DNA of 22,611 nt from Burkholderiaceae bacterium (GCA_031276435.1 JAISNB010000108.1:1-22611); one strand, 5' to 3'. Numbered from the stretch's first letter, positions 7,964 through 15,285 are shown. The notes: generated from the letters alone by a model not told the origin. A program made the numbers and translations.

Positions 7964-9055
7964 TTACCGCACCCTTGTGCGCCTTGCCGCAACAGCGGCC
8001 ATCGCCAGCACACCCAGCCCCATCAGCCCATACGCCCGGCGGTCAAGTGTCGGTACCGCGCTGGCCGAAAACGGCACCAGCGAAAGACTGGCACTGGCCT
8101 TGCAAGGCGGCATGGACGCGGCAGAACCATCCCAGCAAAAAGCGCCCATATTGGCGGCAAAAGCCTGCGCCGTATTGGTCAGCGTACCCGAAGTGCCTGC
8201 ATCCACACTGGCCGTTATCGTATAAACCTGACTCTCATTGGGATGCAAAGTAATCCCGCTGGGGGCAAACAACGCCATGGAACCACTGCCCGGGCTGGGA
8301 CAGCCACTGCCAGCACAAGACCAGGCCCCGTTGCTCAAGCCCGGGGGCAATGCGTCGCTGACACTCACGCCCGTCACATCCACCGCGCCCGTATTGGCCA
8401 GCGCAATGGCATAACGCACGGCATCCGGGCCGTTTTGACTGGCTGTCTTTGTCACCGATAACTTCCCGGCGCAAAGTGGCGCGCCGGTGGGCTGAACCCA
8501 TATCCCGGCCCCACCAGTGGGACTATAGGTTGCAATCACAATCTCATTCAGGCCAGGCCGCCAGCCTTTGCTCAGTACGATCTCCTGCAAGGGAAGGTTC
8601 CAGGTGTTCAAGTAATTTGTTCCAGGCGGAAGAACAAGATTATCCGTATCATTGACGAAAACATGATAAATGAAATCATCCGCACCCAGTTTTACGGATA
8701 AATTAAATGTCGGAGCATCCCCGGGATCCAGATAAAACACATAGCGGTACCAGAAGGTTCCTGTTGGAGGGGAACTCCGGCTGATAAATCTCGAAACTGT
8801 AGAGTTCGTCCAGTGACCGTTGGTTATTGTACCAGTCAAAGCATTAGCCCATCCTGAAGGCAGCAAAGACGGCTTCGTATCTATATCAGAAGACAAGGCG
8901 CCGCTTTGGCCAATATATTTCCAGTTTGCATCCGGTGTGCCTAGAGGCAAGGCACCCGTGCCGGATGAATTGACACCGGTATTGAAAATAACCGGGTCTG
9001 TGCTGCAAGTAACGCTGGGTTGCGCCCAGACCGGCGTGGACGCAGCAGCAAGCAA
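7964..9055 (-). CDS. Secreted DUF11-like protein with IPTL-CTERM-like sorting tail; start codon unclear
   Basis: From the TTG at 9055 the protein has 363 residues. The N-terminal half is a beta-rich extracellular domain of unknown type, with FWYRYVFYLDPGDAPTFNLS and DDFIYHVFVND. Residues about 205-305 look like a DUF11 repeat: KLSVTKTASQNGP, VTGVSVSDALPPGL and YTITASVDAGTSGTLTNTA. The end (VPTLDRRAYG, a hydrophobic stretch, then ARRTRVR) matches the IPTL-CTERM/PEP-CTERM plan of motif, membrane helix and basic tail, implying export and surface sorting. The TTG start would leave only a stub of signal peptide. The open frame upstream (back to at least 9100) encodes LLRQLAFKTLAGF, which completes a convincing signal peptide but contains no ATG, GTG or TTG; an ATA at 9100 or a CTG at 9085 are the only options. 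Confidence 0.7.
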   Translation of the reverse strand: MLAAASTPVWAQPSVTCSTDPVIFNTGVNSSGTGALPLGTPDANWKYIGQSGALSSDIDTKPSLLPSGWANALTGTITNGHWTNSTVSRFISRSSPPTGTFWYRYVFYLDPGDAPTFNLSVKLGADDFIYHVFVNDTDNLVLPPGTNYLNTWNLPLQEIVLSKGWRPGLNEIVIATYSPTGGAGIWVQPTGAPLCAGKLSVTKTASQNGPDAVRYAIALANTGAVDVTGVSVSDALPPGLSNGAWSCAGSGCPSPGSGSMALFAPSGITLHPNESQVYTITASVDAGTSGTLTNTAQAFAANMGAFCWDGSAASMPPCKASASLSLVPFSASAVPTLDRRAYGLMGLGVLAMAAVAARRTRVR

Positions 9056-9139
9056 ACAAAAACCGGCAAGGGTTTTGAACGCCAGTTGGCGTAAGAGTAT
9101 GAGATGTGAAGCTCTGGAACCAGCGAATTTTTTGAAAAT

Positions 9140-9148
9140 ATTATAACA
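9140..9148 (-). promoter_or_regulatory. Extended -10 promoter of the secreted DUF11-type gene
   Basis: On the minus strand TGTTATAAT (9148-9140) is a perfect TATAAT with a TGn extension. No TTGACA-like -35 exists; the position where one would lie falls inside the GATTGCT tandem repeat. A transcript starting near 9133 would have a leader of about 30 nt before the ATA at 9100. Confidence 0.6.
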
Positions 9149-9156
9149 AATTTTTA

Positions 9157-9198
9157 GATTGCTGATTGCTGATTGCTGATTGCTGATTGCTGATTGCC
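9157..9198 (+). repeat. Heptanucleotide tandem repeat (GATTGCT), about six copies
   Basis: Five perfect GATTGCT units (9157-9191) are followed by GATTGCC (9192-9198). The array begins 9 bp upstream of the extended -10 of the minus-strand surface-protein gene and covers its -35 region. Copy-number change by slipped-strand mispairing would alter promoter geometry in 7-bp steps. Confidence 0.9.
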
Positions 9199-9540
9199 AT
9201 TATACCATGAGTCAGAATAAAGTCCAGAACTTCCGGAATTTATTTCTGATGCGTTGCCATTTAGCATATCTTGCTCCTTGCAAGTTGACGGGATGGGTGG
9301 GTGTTGCGCCTTCGCGCCCCTTGCCTTGCCGCTTGCTCACGCTGCCTTGTGGCGCTTGCGCTGCGTTGAGCAACGCGGCAACAGGGGAGCATGATTGGTG
9401 GCATCGGCGTGGAGCCAAGACACGCATGTCATGCTAGCAGCATTCCCGCGCTTTGCAACAGGCAGAGCGGCGCGAAAGCGTAAAAAACGCGGAAAGTGTG
9501 AAATAGTTCCACTTTTTGATGGGTGTGTGTTGTTTTTTGC
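9199..9540. other. Intergenic stretch without recognisable gene
   Basis: This stretch drops in GC near 9199-9270 and rises after it. Short open frames on both strands lack ribosome binding sites and recognisable protein features. I see no gene, RNA or hairpin that I can support. Confidence 0.5.
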
Positions 9541-9569
9541 CCACCCTCTCTCGCCCCATCCTCTCCCCC

Positions 9570-9716
9570 GCCCCTCTCCACAAGTGGAGAGGGGCATATT
9601 GCACTCTCCCCTTTGGGGAGAGATGGAGAGAGGCCCCGGGGCACTCTCTCCCTAAAAGGGAGAGAGGTCAGCAGGGGCGGTGCGTTTATCACCCTCGCCC
9701 CCTTGGGGGAGAGGGT
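9570..9716. repeat. Cluster of four CT/GA-rich hairpin repeats
   Basis: Four hairpins lie in tandem. The first is a perfect 12-bp stem at 9570-9581/9584-9595; the second an 8-bp stem at 9604-9622; the third a 9-bp stem at 9644-9666; the fourth spans 9691-9716, with 11 of 12 pairs. All have CTCTCCC/GGGAGAG arms. They belong to a dispersed intergenic hairpin type common in proteobacteria. Possible roles include transcript ends or mRNA stability; none is shown here. Confidence 0.75.
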
Positions 9717-9766
9717 TGGGGTGAGGGGACATTGCTTCTTTGCCCGTGAAGGAGAGAGAGGGTATG

Positions 9767-9908
9767 CGTCATTGCGAGCGCCCGCAGGGCACGTGGCAAC
9801 CCATCCTCTTTTCGCTGCGCGATGGTTGGCATGCGGCGGCGCGAGCAGTAAGGGCTTCGCACATGAAGGTCGATGGATTGCCGCGTCGCTGCGCTCCTCG
9901 CAATGACG
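9767..9908. repeat. MITE-like inverted repeat with 12-bp perfect ends (CATTGCGAG family)
   Basis: The ends CGTCATTGCGAG (9767-9778) and its exact reverse complement (9897-9908) bound a 142-bp element. Inside, a GGCAACCC/GGATTGCC pair marks the inner edges of both arms (left arm to about 9803, right arm from 9874). No coding capacity for a transposase is seen. This is the same family as 7800-7829 and 17619-17706. Confidence 0.7.
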
Positions 9909-9969
9909 AGGCCTTGTATGCTGTGCGCTGTGTGTAGGCCACTGATGCGCCTCAGCGCGGGTTTGGGGT

Positions 9970-9983
9970 GGGTTTGAAACCCG
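9970..9983. repeat. Short GGGTTTGAAACCC palindrome in intergenic repeat
   Basis: A 6-bp inverted repeat around a central G is embedded in repeated GGGTTTGGGGTGGGTTT context. It resembles short dispersed repeats of Burkholderiales intergenic DNA. The sequence does not fold into a tRNA. Confidence 0.35.
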
Positions 9984-10012
9984 CCCCTGCCATACCATTG
10001 AGCTGTTTTCTT

Positions 10013-10039
10013 CGTCATTGCAGGGTCGCAGCAATCCAG
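10013..10039 (+). repeat. Degenerate single arm of the CATTGCGAG repeat
   Basis: CGTCATTGCAGGGTCGCAGC followed by AATCCA keeps both ends of the repeat arm but has lost part of the middle. It lies just downstream of the LOG gene. Confidence 0.5.
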
Positions 10040-10065
10040 TGTCAAGCGCCGGGGACGGGCCGCCA

Positions 10066-10950
10066 TCAAAACCGGTAGAACGCGCGAATGCGGTTGCAGG
10101 CGTCTTCTGGCGTATCGACCACTTCAAGCAGGTTTTGCTCGCCCGGCGAGATGGCGCCTTCAGCGGCCAATTGGTCGACAAGGCGCAGCATGGCCTGCCA
10201 GTAGTCGCGCCCGTACAGGATGATGGGAACGGGTTTGACCTTGTTGGTTTGCACCAGCGTGAGCACCTCGAACAGTTCGTCCAGCGTGCCGAATCCGCCA
10301 GGAAACGCCACCAGCGCCCTGGCGCGCATCATGAAGTGCATTTTGCGCAGCGCAAAGTAGTGGAACTTGAAGGACAGCGCGGGCGTGACGTAGGGGTTGC
10401 CCGATTGTTCGTGCGGCAGCGCGATGTTCAGCCCGATCGATGGCGCGCCGACGTCGTGCGCTCCGCGGTTGGCCGCTTCCATCACGCCCGGCCCGCCGCC
10501 TGTGCAGATGACCAGGCGCCGCTGGCTGGGCAGGCCCTGGCAGCAAGAGGCAATCAGGCGCGCAAAGGTGCGGGCGTCTTCGTAATAGCGCGCGTTGCGC
10601 ACGGCCAGTTCGGCCTGGCCGATGGCCTGGGCGTCGCCGCTGGCGCGGGCTTTTTCCTGTTGCGCCAGCGCCTGCTCGCGCGAGACCAAGCGCGCGCTGC
10701 CGTAGACCACCAGTGTGTTTTCGATGCCCATGGCTTCCAGCGCCAGGTCGGGCTTGAGCAGTTCGAGCTGCAAGCGCACGCCCAGGGTGTCGCGCCGGGT
10801 CATGAATTCGGGGTCGGCAAACGCCAGCCGGTGCGAGTCAGGTTCCAGCAAATGGTTGTGATCCGTGCTGGTTTGCCATTCGGCCCAGGCCTGGGCCAGC
10901 GGCGGGTAGCCAGTGCCGTTGCCGTTGTTGTTGTTTTGGGTGGTGTTCAT
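10066..10950 (-). CDS. LOG-family protein (cytokinin riboside 5'-monophosphate phosphoribohydrolase-like)
   Basis: This is a Rossmann-fold LOG-family protein, often annotated as a possible lysine decarboxylase; characterised members hydrolyse nucleoside monophosphates to free base and ribose phosphate. Diagnostic motifs are GGGPGVMEAANRG (residues 151-163) and PGGFGTLDE (217-225), with the conserved Arg/Lys of LRKMHF (201-206) between them. At 294 residues it is a long-form member with about 75 extra N-terminal residues, starting with an Asn-rich run encoded by AAC repeats. The start at 10950 follows a TAGAAT hexamer by 8 nt and lacks a Shine-Dalgarno. Its substrate in this organism cannot be told from the sequence. 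Confidence 0.9.
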   Translation of the reverse strand: MNTTQNNNNGNGTGYPPLAQAWAEWQTSTDHNHLLEPDSHRLAFADPEFMTRRDTLGVRLQLELLKPDLALEAMGIENTLVVYGSARLVSREQALAQQEKARASGDAQAIGQAELAVRNARYYEDARTFARLIASCCQGLPSQRRLVICTGGGPGVMEAANRGAHDVGAPSIGLNIALPHEQSGNPYVTPALSFKFHYFALRKMHFMMRARALVAFPGGFGTLDELFEVLTLVQTNKVKPVPIILYGRDYWQAMLRLVDQLAAEGAISPGEQNLLEVVDTPEDACNRIRAFYRF

Positions 10951-10958
10951 CGCGCGCT

Positions 10959-10964
10959 ATTCTA
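10959..10964 (-). promoter_or_regulatory. -10 element 8 nt before the LOG gene ATG (leaderless candidate)
   Basis: On the minus strand TAGAAT (10964-10959), 5 of 6 matches to the consensus, is followed by 8 nt and the ATG at 10950 with no Shine-Dalgarno. Confidence 0.5.
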
Positions 10965-11005
10965 AAAGTCACTGCCGCGTCGCCCGCAGCGCGGCGTGGC
11001 GCAAA

Positions 11006-11032
11006 TGAAAAAGCTCCCGGCAAGGGAGCTTT
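11006..11032 (-). terminator. Rho-independent terminator downstream of efp
   Basis: On the minus strand a 9-bp stem, AAAGCTCCC with GGGAGCTTT, encloses a 5-nt loop and continues into a run of five T. It lies about 55 nt after the efp stop and before the LOG gene promoter, so it separates the two units. Confidence 0.85.
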
Positions 11033-11084
11033 GGGGCAAGGCGGGCAGCGGCGCCATCGCCACGCGCGCGGCAATCAGGCGCAA

Positions 11085-11639
11085 TCAGACGCGTTTGCGG
11101 TATTCGCCCGTGCGGGTGTCGATTTCGATCTTGTCGCCCTGGTCCACGAACAGCGGCACCGCCACCTCAAAGCCGGTGGTGATTTTGGCGGGCTTGAGCA
11201 CTTTGCCCGATGTGTCGCCCTTGACGGCTGGCTCGGTCCAGGTGATTTCGCGTACCACGGTGGTGGGCAGTTCGACCGAGATGGCCTTGCCGTCGTAGAA
11301 CACCACTTCGACGGCCATGCCGTCGTCCAGGTAGTTGAGCGCGTCGCCCATGTTTCCGGCCTCTACCTCGTACTGGTTGTACTCTGCGTCCATGAAGACG
11401 TACATGGGATCGGCAAAGTAGGAGTAGGTGCATTCCTTGTGGTCGAGGATGACCTGATCCATTTTGTCGTCGGCCTTGAAGACGACTTCGGTGCCCATGT
11501 TGTTGAGCAGGGCCTTGAGTTTCATGCGCACGGTGGCGGCGCCGCGCCCGCCACGGGCGTATTCGGTTTTCAGCACGATCATGGGGTCTTTGCCGTGCAT
11601 GATGACATTGCCGGCGCGGATTTCCTGGGCGATTTTCAT
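11085..11639 (-). CDS. efp: Translation elongation factor P
   Basis: EF-P enters the ribosomal E site and relieves stalling at polyproline stretches. The 184-residue protein is full length with the three beta-barrel layout: N-terminal KOW-like domain with KIAQEIRAGNVI, middle domain with YSYFADPMYVFMD, and C-terminal domain ending DKIEIDTRTGEYRKRV. The tip of the first domain reads ARGGRGAATVRMK, with Arg32 at the modified position, the signature of EF-P that is activated by arginine rhamnosylation rather than beta-lysylation. The gene for that modifying enzyme, earP, is directly upstream on the same strand, 171 nt away. A terminator follows. Confidence 0.98.
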   Translation of the reverse strand: MKIAQEIRAGNVIMHGKDPMIVLKTEYARGGRGAATVRMKLKALLNNMGTEVVFKADDKMDQVILDHKECTYSYFADPMYVFMDAEYNQYEVEAGNMGDALNYLDDGMAVEVVFYDGKAISVELPTTVVREITWTEPAVKGDTSGKVLKPAKITTGFEVAVPLFVDQGDKIEIDTRTGEYRKRV

Positions 11640-11769
11640 GGTGTTTTTTGCTCTCTGGTGATTGGGATTGGGGGCGCTTGCGACGCGCGCGCGTCGCCTC
11701 TGGCAAATGGCTGGAAAAAGCGCCCCGCATTGTGCAGGGGCTGGGCCATTGACTGGCGCAAAGCTTTGT

Positions 11770-11775
11770 ATTCTA
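11770..11775 (-). promoter_or_regulatory. Putative -10 of an efp promoter
   Basis: TAGAAT on the minus strand (11775-11770) lies between earP and efp and would give a leader of about 125 nt. No matching -35 is visible, so efp could also be read from the earP promoter. Confidence 0.3.
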
Positions 11776-11810
11776 TCGTTTTTGCCTGGCGCTCTTTGGG
11801 GCCGCTTTTT

Positions 11811-13016
11811 TCAGGCGGGCGCAGATTTTTCCCGCACGAAGGCCAGCAGCCGCGTGCACAGGTCGCTTTGTTGCAACACGCGCGCGCGCGCGGCTTGCAC
11901 GCATTCGCGCCAGAGCGCAAGCTGCCCGGGCGCGGGCCAGCCGCCTTGCGTGGGCAGGGCGTCGGGCGCTGCCATGCCGTTCCAGGCGCGGTGGAACTGG
12001 CGCAGCGACGCTGGCGCGTCCAGCCAGTCCAGAAAGGCTTCCAGCTTGGCGTGGTGCGCCCTGTCGTGCTGCGGGTAGATGTGCCAGAGCAGTGGCTGGC
12101 CAGCCCACAGCGCGCGCGTGAGGGAATCTTCGCCGCGCACAAAGTTCAGGTCGCACGCCCACAGCAATGGGTCGTAGCCGGTTTGCGGCAGATGGGGCAG
12201 CCAGGTGATTTCCAGCGGCGCGCCGCTGGCCGGGGCGGTGGTGCGGCTGTTGTTGCTGCCGCCACGCCGCTGCTGCCGCAAGGCCAGGCGGCTGGCCCGC
12301 GCGGCGCGGCCAGCGGTGACGAGCAGGCGCGTCGTGAATGGCGCCGCGCCAAGCTGCGCCAGCCATTCGGGCAGGGCCGCTGGCTCGTAGCAAAACAGGC
12401 TGGCCCAGCGCGCCTCGGGCATGGTGGCCGCGCCGCTGGCACTGTGGGCGGCGCGCCAGGCCTGGCGGTCAAAAGCGTCTTGCCGCGCCAGCAAATCGCG
12501 CTCGCGCAGCAGGCCGCCCGTGTCGTCCGTGAAGCCCGGGTAATAAAACCACTTGGTCCAGCCCGCCGCCGGGCCATGCAGCACGGGCGAGGGCAGGCCG
12601 TGCATGCGCCGCACGTAGCTTTGGGCGGACAGGTATTCGAGGTTGATCCACACTGGCGGCGGTGGCGGCGCGGCGTGGCCGGAACGCGCGCCAGCGGCCA
12701 CAAACTCGGGCGGCAACTGGCAGCCAAAGGCTTCCACCCACACGTCAGAGCGCGGCAGGCTGGCAAGTTGCCGCACGGCAATGGGTTGCGTCCACGGCAG
12801 CACTTGCACGCCCGCTGCCGCACCATCCAGAGCGCCGGGGGCCATCCAGCGCAGCGCGCTGGCGTTGTCTGCCCACAGGCGCACCTGCTGGCCGCGCCCG
12901 GCCAACTGGCGCGCCAGACGCCAGCACACGCCCAGATCGCCATGGTTGTCTATGACCCGGCAAAAAATGTCCCAAAGGGGCGCGGGATTGGATGGCGTGG
13001 CGGGCCGCTCAAGCAT
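11811..13016 (-). CDS. earP: EF-P Arg32 rhamnosyltransferase EarP
   Basis: EarP transfers rhamnose from dTDP-beta-L-rhamnose to Arg32 of EF-P, a GT-B glycosyltransferase reaction. The 401-residue protein begins with the hallmark WDIFCRVIDNHGDLGVCWRL, in which Asp23 and Asp27 match the two N-terminal aspartates known to be needed in characterised EarP proteins. Toward the C-terminus, NFVRGEDSL (Glu near residue 296) followed by GQPLLWHIYPQHD is the nucleotide-sugar binding region. The start is the ATG at 13016, 6 nt after a CACAAT hexamer; an in-frame extension to 13205 overlaps uvrC and is rejected. Pairing with efp supports the call. The rhamnose synthesis genes are not in this window. Confidence 0.95.
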   Translation of the reverse strand: MLERPATPSNPAPLWDIFCRVIDNHGDLGVCWRLARQLAGRGQQVRLWADNASALRWMAPGALDGAAAGVQVLPWTQPIAVRQLASLPRSDVWVEAFGCQLPPEFVAAGARSGHAAPPPPPVWINLEYLSAQSYVRRMHGLPSPVLHGPAAGWTKWFYYPGFTDDTGGLLRERDLLARQDAFDRQAWRAAHSASGAATMPEARWASLFCYEPAALPEWLAQLGAAPFTTRLLVTAGRAARASRLALRQQRRGGSNNSRTTAPASGAPLEITWLPHLPQTGYDPLLWACDLNFVRGEDSLTRALWAGQPLLWHIYPQHDRAHHAKLEAFLDWLDAPASLRQFHRAWNGMAAPDALPTQGGWPAPGQLALWRECVQAARARVLQQSDLCTRLLAFVREKSAPA

Positions 13017-13022
13017 GCGGCC

Positions 13023-13064
13023 ATTGTGCCCAAGCGCGCGCCTGGGCGCCGCGCTGCGTAAACT
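13023..13064. promoter_or_regulatory. Divergent earP/uvrC promoter region with start-proximal -10 elements
   Basis: earP (minus) has CACAAT at 13028-13023, 6 nt before its ATG. uvrC (plus) has TAAACT at 13059-13064, 7 nt before its ATG. Only 30 bp of GC-rich DNA separate the two hexamers, so any -35 contacts for one polymerase would overlap those for the other. Neither gene has a Shine-Dalgarno. Confidence 0.4.
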
Positions 13065-13071
13065 TGGCACC

Positions 13072-15198
13072 ATGAGCGACTCTGCGCAACCCGAAACAAA
13101 CGCCCCCGCCCCCGCGCCGCAAGCGCCAGAAGAAGCGGATGCCGCTGCCGCTGCTGCCACCGTGCCACAGGCGGGGGGCGATGGCGTTGATGACGGCCCC
13201 GCCAAGCCCGCCCGGCCCGCGCACGCGCCCGCGCTGCTGGCACAGGTGGCGGCGCTGCCGCCGTTGCCCGGGGTGTACCGCTATCTGGACGCCAGCGGGC
13301 AGGTGTTGTACGTGGGCAAGGCGCGCAACCTGAAAAAGCGCGTGTCCAGCTATTTCCACAAGAACCACGGCGGCACGCGCATCGGGCACATGGTCAGCAA
13401 GATTGCGCGGCTGGAGACCACGGTGGTGCGCTCCGAGGCCGAGGCGCTGATTCTTGAAAACAACCTCATCAAGCAGCTTGGCCCCAAGTACAACATCCTG
13501 TTTCGTGACGACAAGAGCTACCCCTACCTCAAGCTCAGCGGCGCTGGCCGCGCGCCAGCCAGCGCCACTGCCGCTGCCGCCGTGCAACCCGGCGCGGTGC
13601 CGTCGCCGCCCGATCCAGCCGACTTTGCGCGCGTGGCCTATTACCGTGGCGCGGTCGACAAGCGCCACCGCTACTTTGGCCCGTACCCCAACGCCTGGGC
13701 GGTCAAGGAGACCATTCAACTGCTGCAAAAAGTGTTTCGCCTGCGCACCTGCGAGGACACGGTGTTTGCCAACCGCACGCGGCCCTGCCTGCTCTACCAG
13801 ATCAAACGCTGCCTTGGCCCGTGCGTGGGCGCCATCGGCCAGGGCGACTATGCCGCCAGCGTGCGCGACGCCGAGCAGTTCTTGCGCGGCCAGACGCAAA
13901 CGCTGCTGCAAGAGATGGAAGCGCGCATGCTGGCGCACGCCGCCAAACTGGAGTTCGAGCAGGCCGCCGCGCTGCGCAACCAGATCATCTCGATTGCCAG
14001 CGTGCTGCACCAGCAGGCGGTGGAAGTCGGCTCGGATGCCGACGTGGACATTCTGGCCGTCAAAGTGCAGGGCGGACGCGCCTGCGTCAACCTGGCCATG
14101 GTGCGCGGCGGCAGGCACCTGGGCGACCGCGCCTACTTCCCCTCGCATCTGGAAGAGGCGCACGGGCTGCGCGCCGAAGCGGAATCAGCCGACGGGCAAA
14201 GCGCCATGAGCGTGCAGGCGCGGGTGCTCGACGCCTTTGTCGCGCAGCACTACCTGGGCGTGCCCGTGCCCGCGCAGATCATCACCAGCGAGCCGGTCAG
14301 CGCCGAACTGTTGCAAGCCCTGTGCGACCAGGTTGAAAGCCGCGTCACCGCCACATGGCATCCGCGCGGCCAGCGCCGCGTCTGGCTGGACATGGCACGC
14401 CGCAACGCCGAGCTGCAACTGGCACGCCTGCTGGCGCAAGAAGGCTCGCAGCGCGCGCGCACCCTGGCGCTGGCCGAGGCGCTGGATCTGCCCGCCGACG
14501 ATCTGGAGCGCCTGCGCATCGAATGCTTCGACATCAGCCACACCGCAGGCGAATCCACACAGGCCAGTTGCGTGGTATTCGAGGCCTACCGCATGCGGCC
14601 CGGCGAATACCGGCGCTTCAAGATCGAAGGCATCACCCCCGGCGACGACTACGCCGCCATGCGCCAGGTGCTGGAGCGCCGCTATGGCCGCCTGCTGCAA
14701 GCGCAGCGCGCCGCCCAGGACGCGGGCGGCCCCGTGCCCGCCAACGCGCGCCTGCCCGATCTGGTGCTGATTGATGGCGGACGCGGCCAGGTAGCCGTCG
14801 CGCGCGAGGTGTTCGGCCAACTCGGGCTGGACATCGCACTCATCGTTGGCGTGGAAAAAGGCGAAGGCCGCAAAGTGGGGCTGGAAGAACTGGTCTTTGC
14901 CGATGGCCGCGCCAAAGTGCGCCTGGGCCACGACTCGGCCGCGCTGATGCTGGTGGCGCAAATCCGCGACGAGGCCCACCGCTTCGCCATCACCGGCATG
15001 CGCGCCGCGCGCGCCAAGGTGCGCGTGGGCGGCAGCAAGATAGAAGAAATACCGGGCATAGGCCCCAGAAAACGCGCACGCCTGCTCCAGCGTTTTGGCG
15101 GCGTGCGCGGCGTGCAGGCGGCCAGCGCCAACGACCTAGCCAGCGTGGAAGGCATCTCCCGCGAACTGGCCGAAACCATCTACCGCGCGCTGCACTGA
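13072..15198 (+). CDS. uvrC: Excinuclease ABC subunit C
   Basis: UvrC makes both incisions around a DNA lesion after UvrAB loading, in nucleotide excision repair. The domains are in the usual order: GIY-YIG nuclease (about 66-150, with GVYRYLD, YVGKARNLKKRV and the ALILENNLIK glutamate), a cysteine-containing region (RPCLLYQIKRCLGPC), the UvrB-binding UVR motif (LEFEQAAALRNQI), the RNase H-like second nuclease (FDISHTAGEST; VLIDGGRGQ) and C-terminal helix-hairpin-helix pairs (IPGIGPRKRARLLQRFGG). At 708 residues it exceeds the usual size of about 610. The excess is an Ala/Pro-rich N-terminal extension of about 55 residues and an Ala/Pro insert at about 157-185 in the first nuclease domain. 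The start at 13072 follows a TAAACT hexamer by 7 nt. Confidence 0.97.
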   Translation: MSDSAQPETNAPAPAPQAPEEADAAAAAATVPQAGGDGVDDGPAKPARPAHAPALLAQVAALPPLPGVYRYLDASGQVLYVGKARNLKKRVSSYFHKNHGGTRIGHMVSKIARLETTVVRSEAEALILENNLIKQLGPKYNILFRDDKSYPYLKLSGAGRAPASATAAAAVQPGAVPSPPDPADFARVAYYRGAVDKRHRYFGPYPNAWAVKETIQLLQKVFRLRTCEDTVFANRTRPCLLYQIKRCLGPCVGAIGQGDYAASVRDAEQFLRGQTQTLLQEMEARMLAHAAKLEFEQAAALRNQIISIASVLHQQAVEVGSDADVDILAVKVQGGRACVNLAMVRGGRHLGDRAYFPSHLEEAHGLRAEAESADGQSAMSVQARVLDAFVAQHYLGVPVPAQIITSEPVSAELLQALCDQVESRVTATWHPRGQRRVWLDMARRNAELQLARLLAQEGSQRARTLALAEALDLPADDLERLRIECFDISHTAGESTQASCVVFEAYRMRPGEYRRFKIEGITPGDDYAAMRQVLERRYGRLLQAQRAAQDAGGPVPANARLPDLVLIDGGRGQVAVAREVFGQLGLDIALIVGVEKGEGRKVGLEELVFADGRAKVRLGHDSAALMLVAQIRDEAHRFAITGMRAARAKVRVGGSKIEEIPGIGPRKRARLLQRFGGVRGVQAASANDLASVEGISRELAETIYRALH

Positions 15199-15285
15199 AG
15201 ATTCCGCCGCCGCCCCTGCCCGCGCCGCGTGCGCACAAGCGTGGTTTTTTTGGAAAAAAACCAACCCGAAACGCGCGCGGCATGC

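Noticed and set aside
9157..9198. CRISPR-like array
   Set aside because: The unit is 7 bp with no spacers; it is a simple tandem repeat.
9950..10012. Possible tRNA on the minus strand because of GGGTTTCAAACCC
   Set aside because: The T-loop consensus is not met, and no acceptor, D or anticodon stems can be drawn; it fits a short palindromic repeat.
10018..10965. Plus-strand open frame opposite the LOG gene
   Set aside because: LOG motifs are intact on the minus strand. The plus frame begins inside a degenerate repeat and shows no domain.
11031..13061. Long plus-strand open frame (676 codons) opposite efp and earP
   Set aside because: It covers two clearly recognised minus-strand genes and the gap between them, and its product has no recognisable domain.
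13009..14163. Minus-strand open frame opposite uvrC
   Set aside because: It is a shadow of the GIY-YIG and UVR regions of uvrC, with no domain and no ribosome site.
15242..15263. uvrC terminator from the TGGTTTTTTT/AAAAAAACCA inverted repeat
   Set aside because: The stem is almost all A-T pairs with a 2-nt loop and no following T-run, so it does not resemble an intrinsic terminator.
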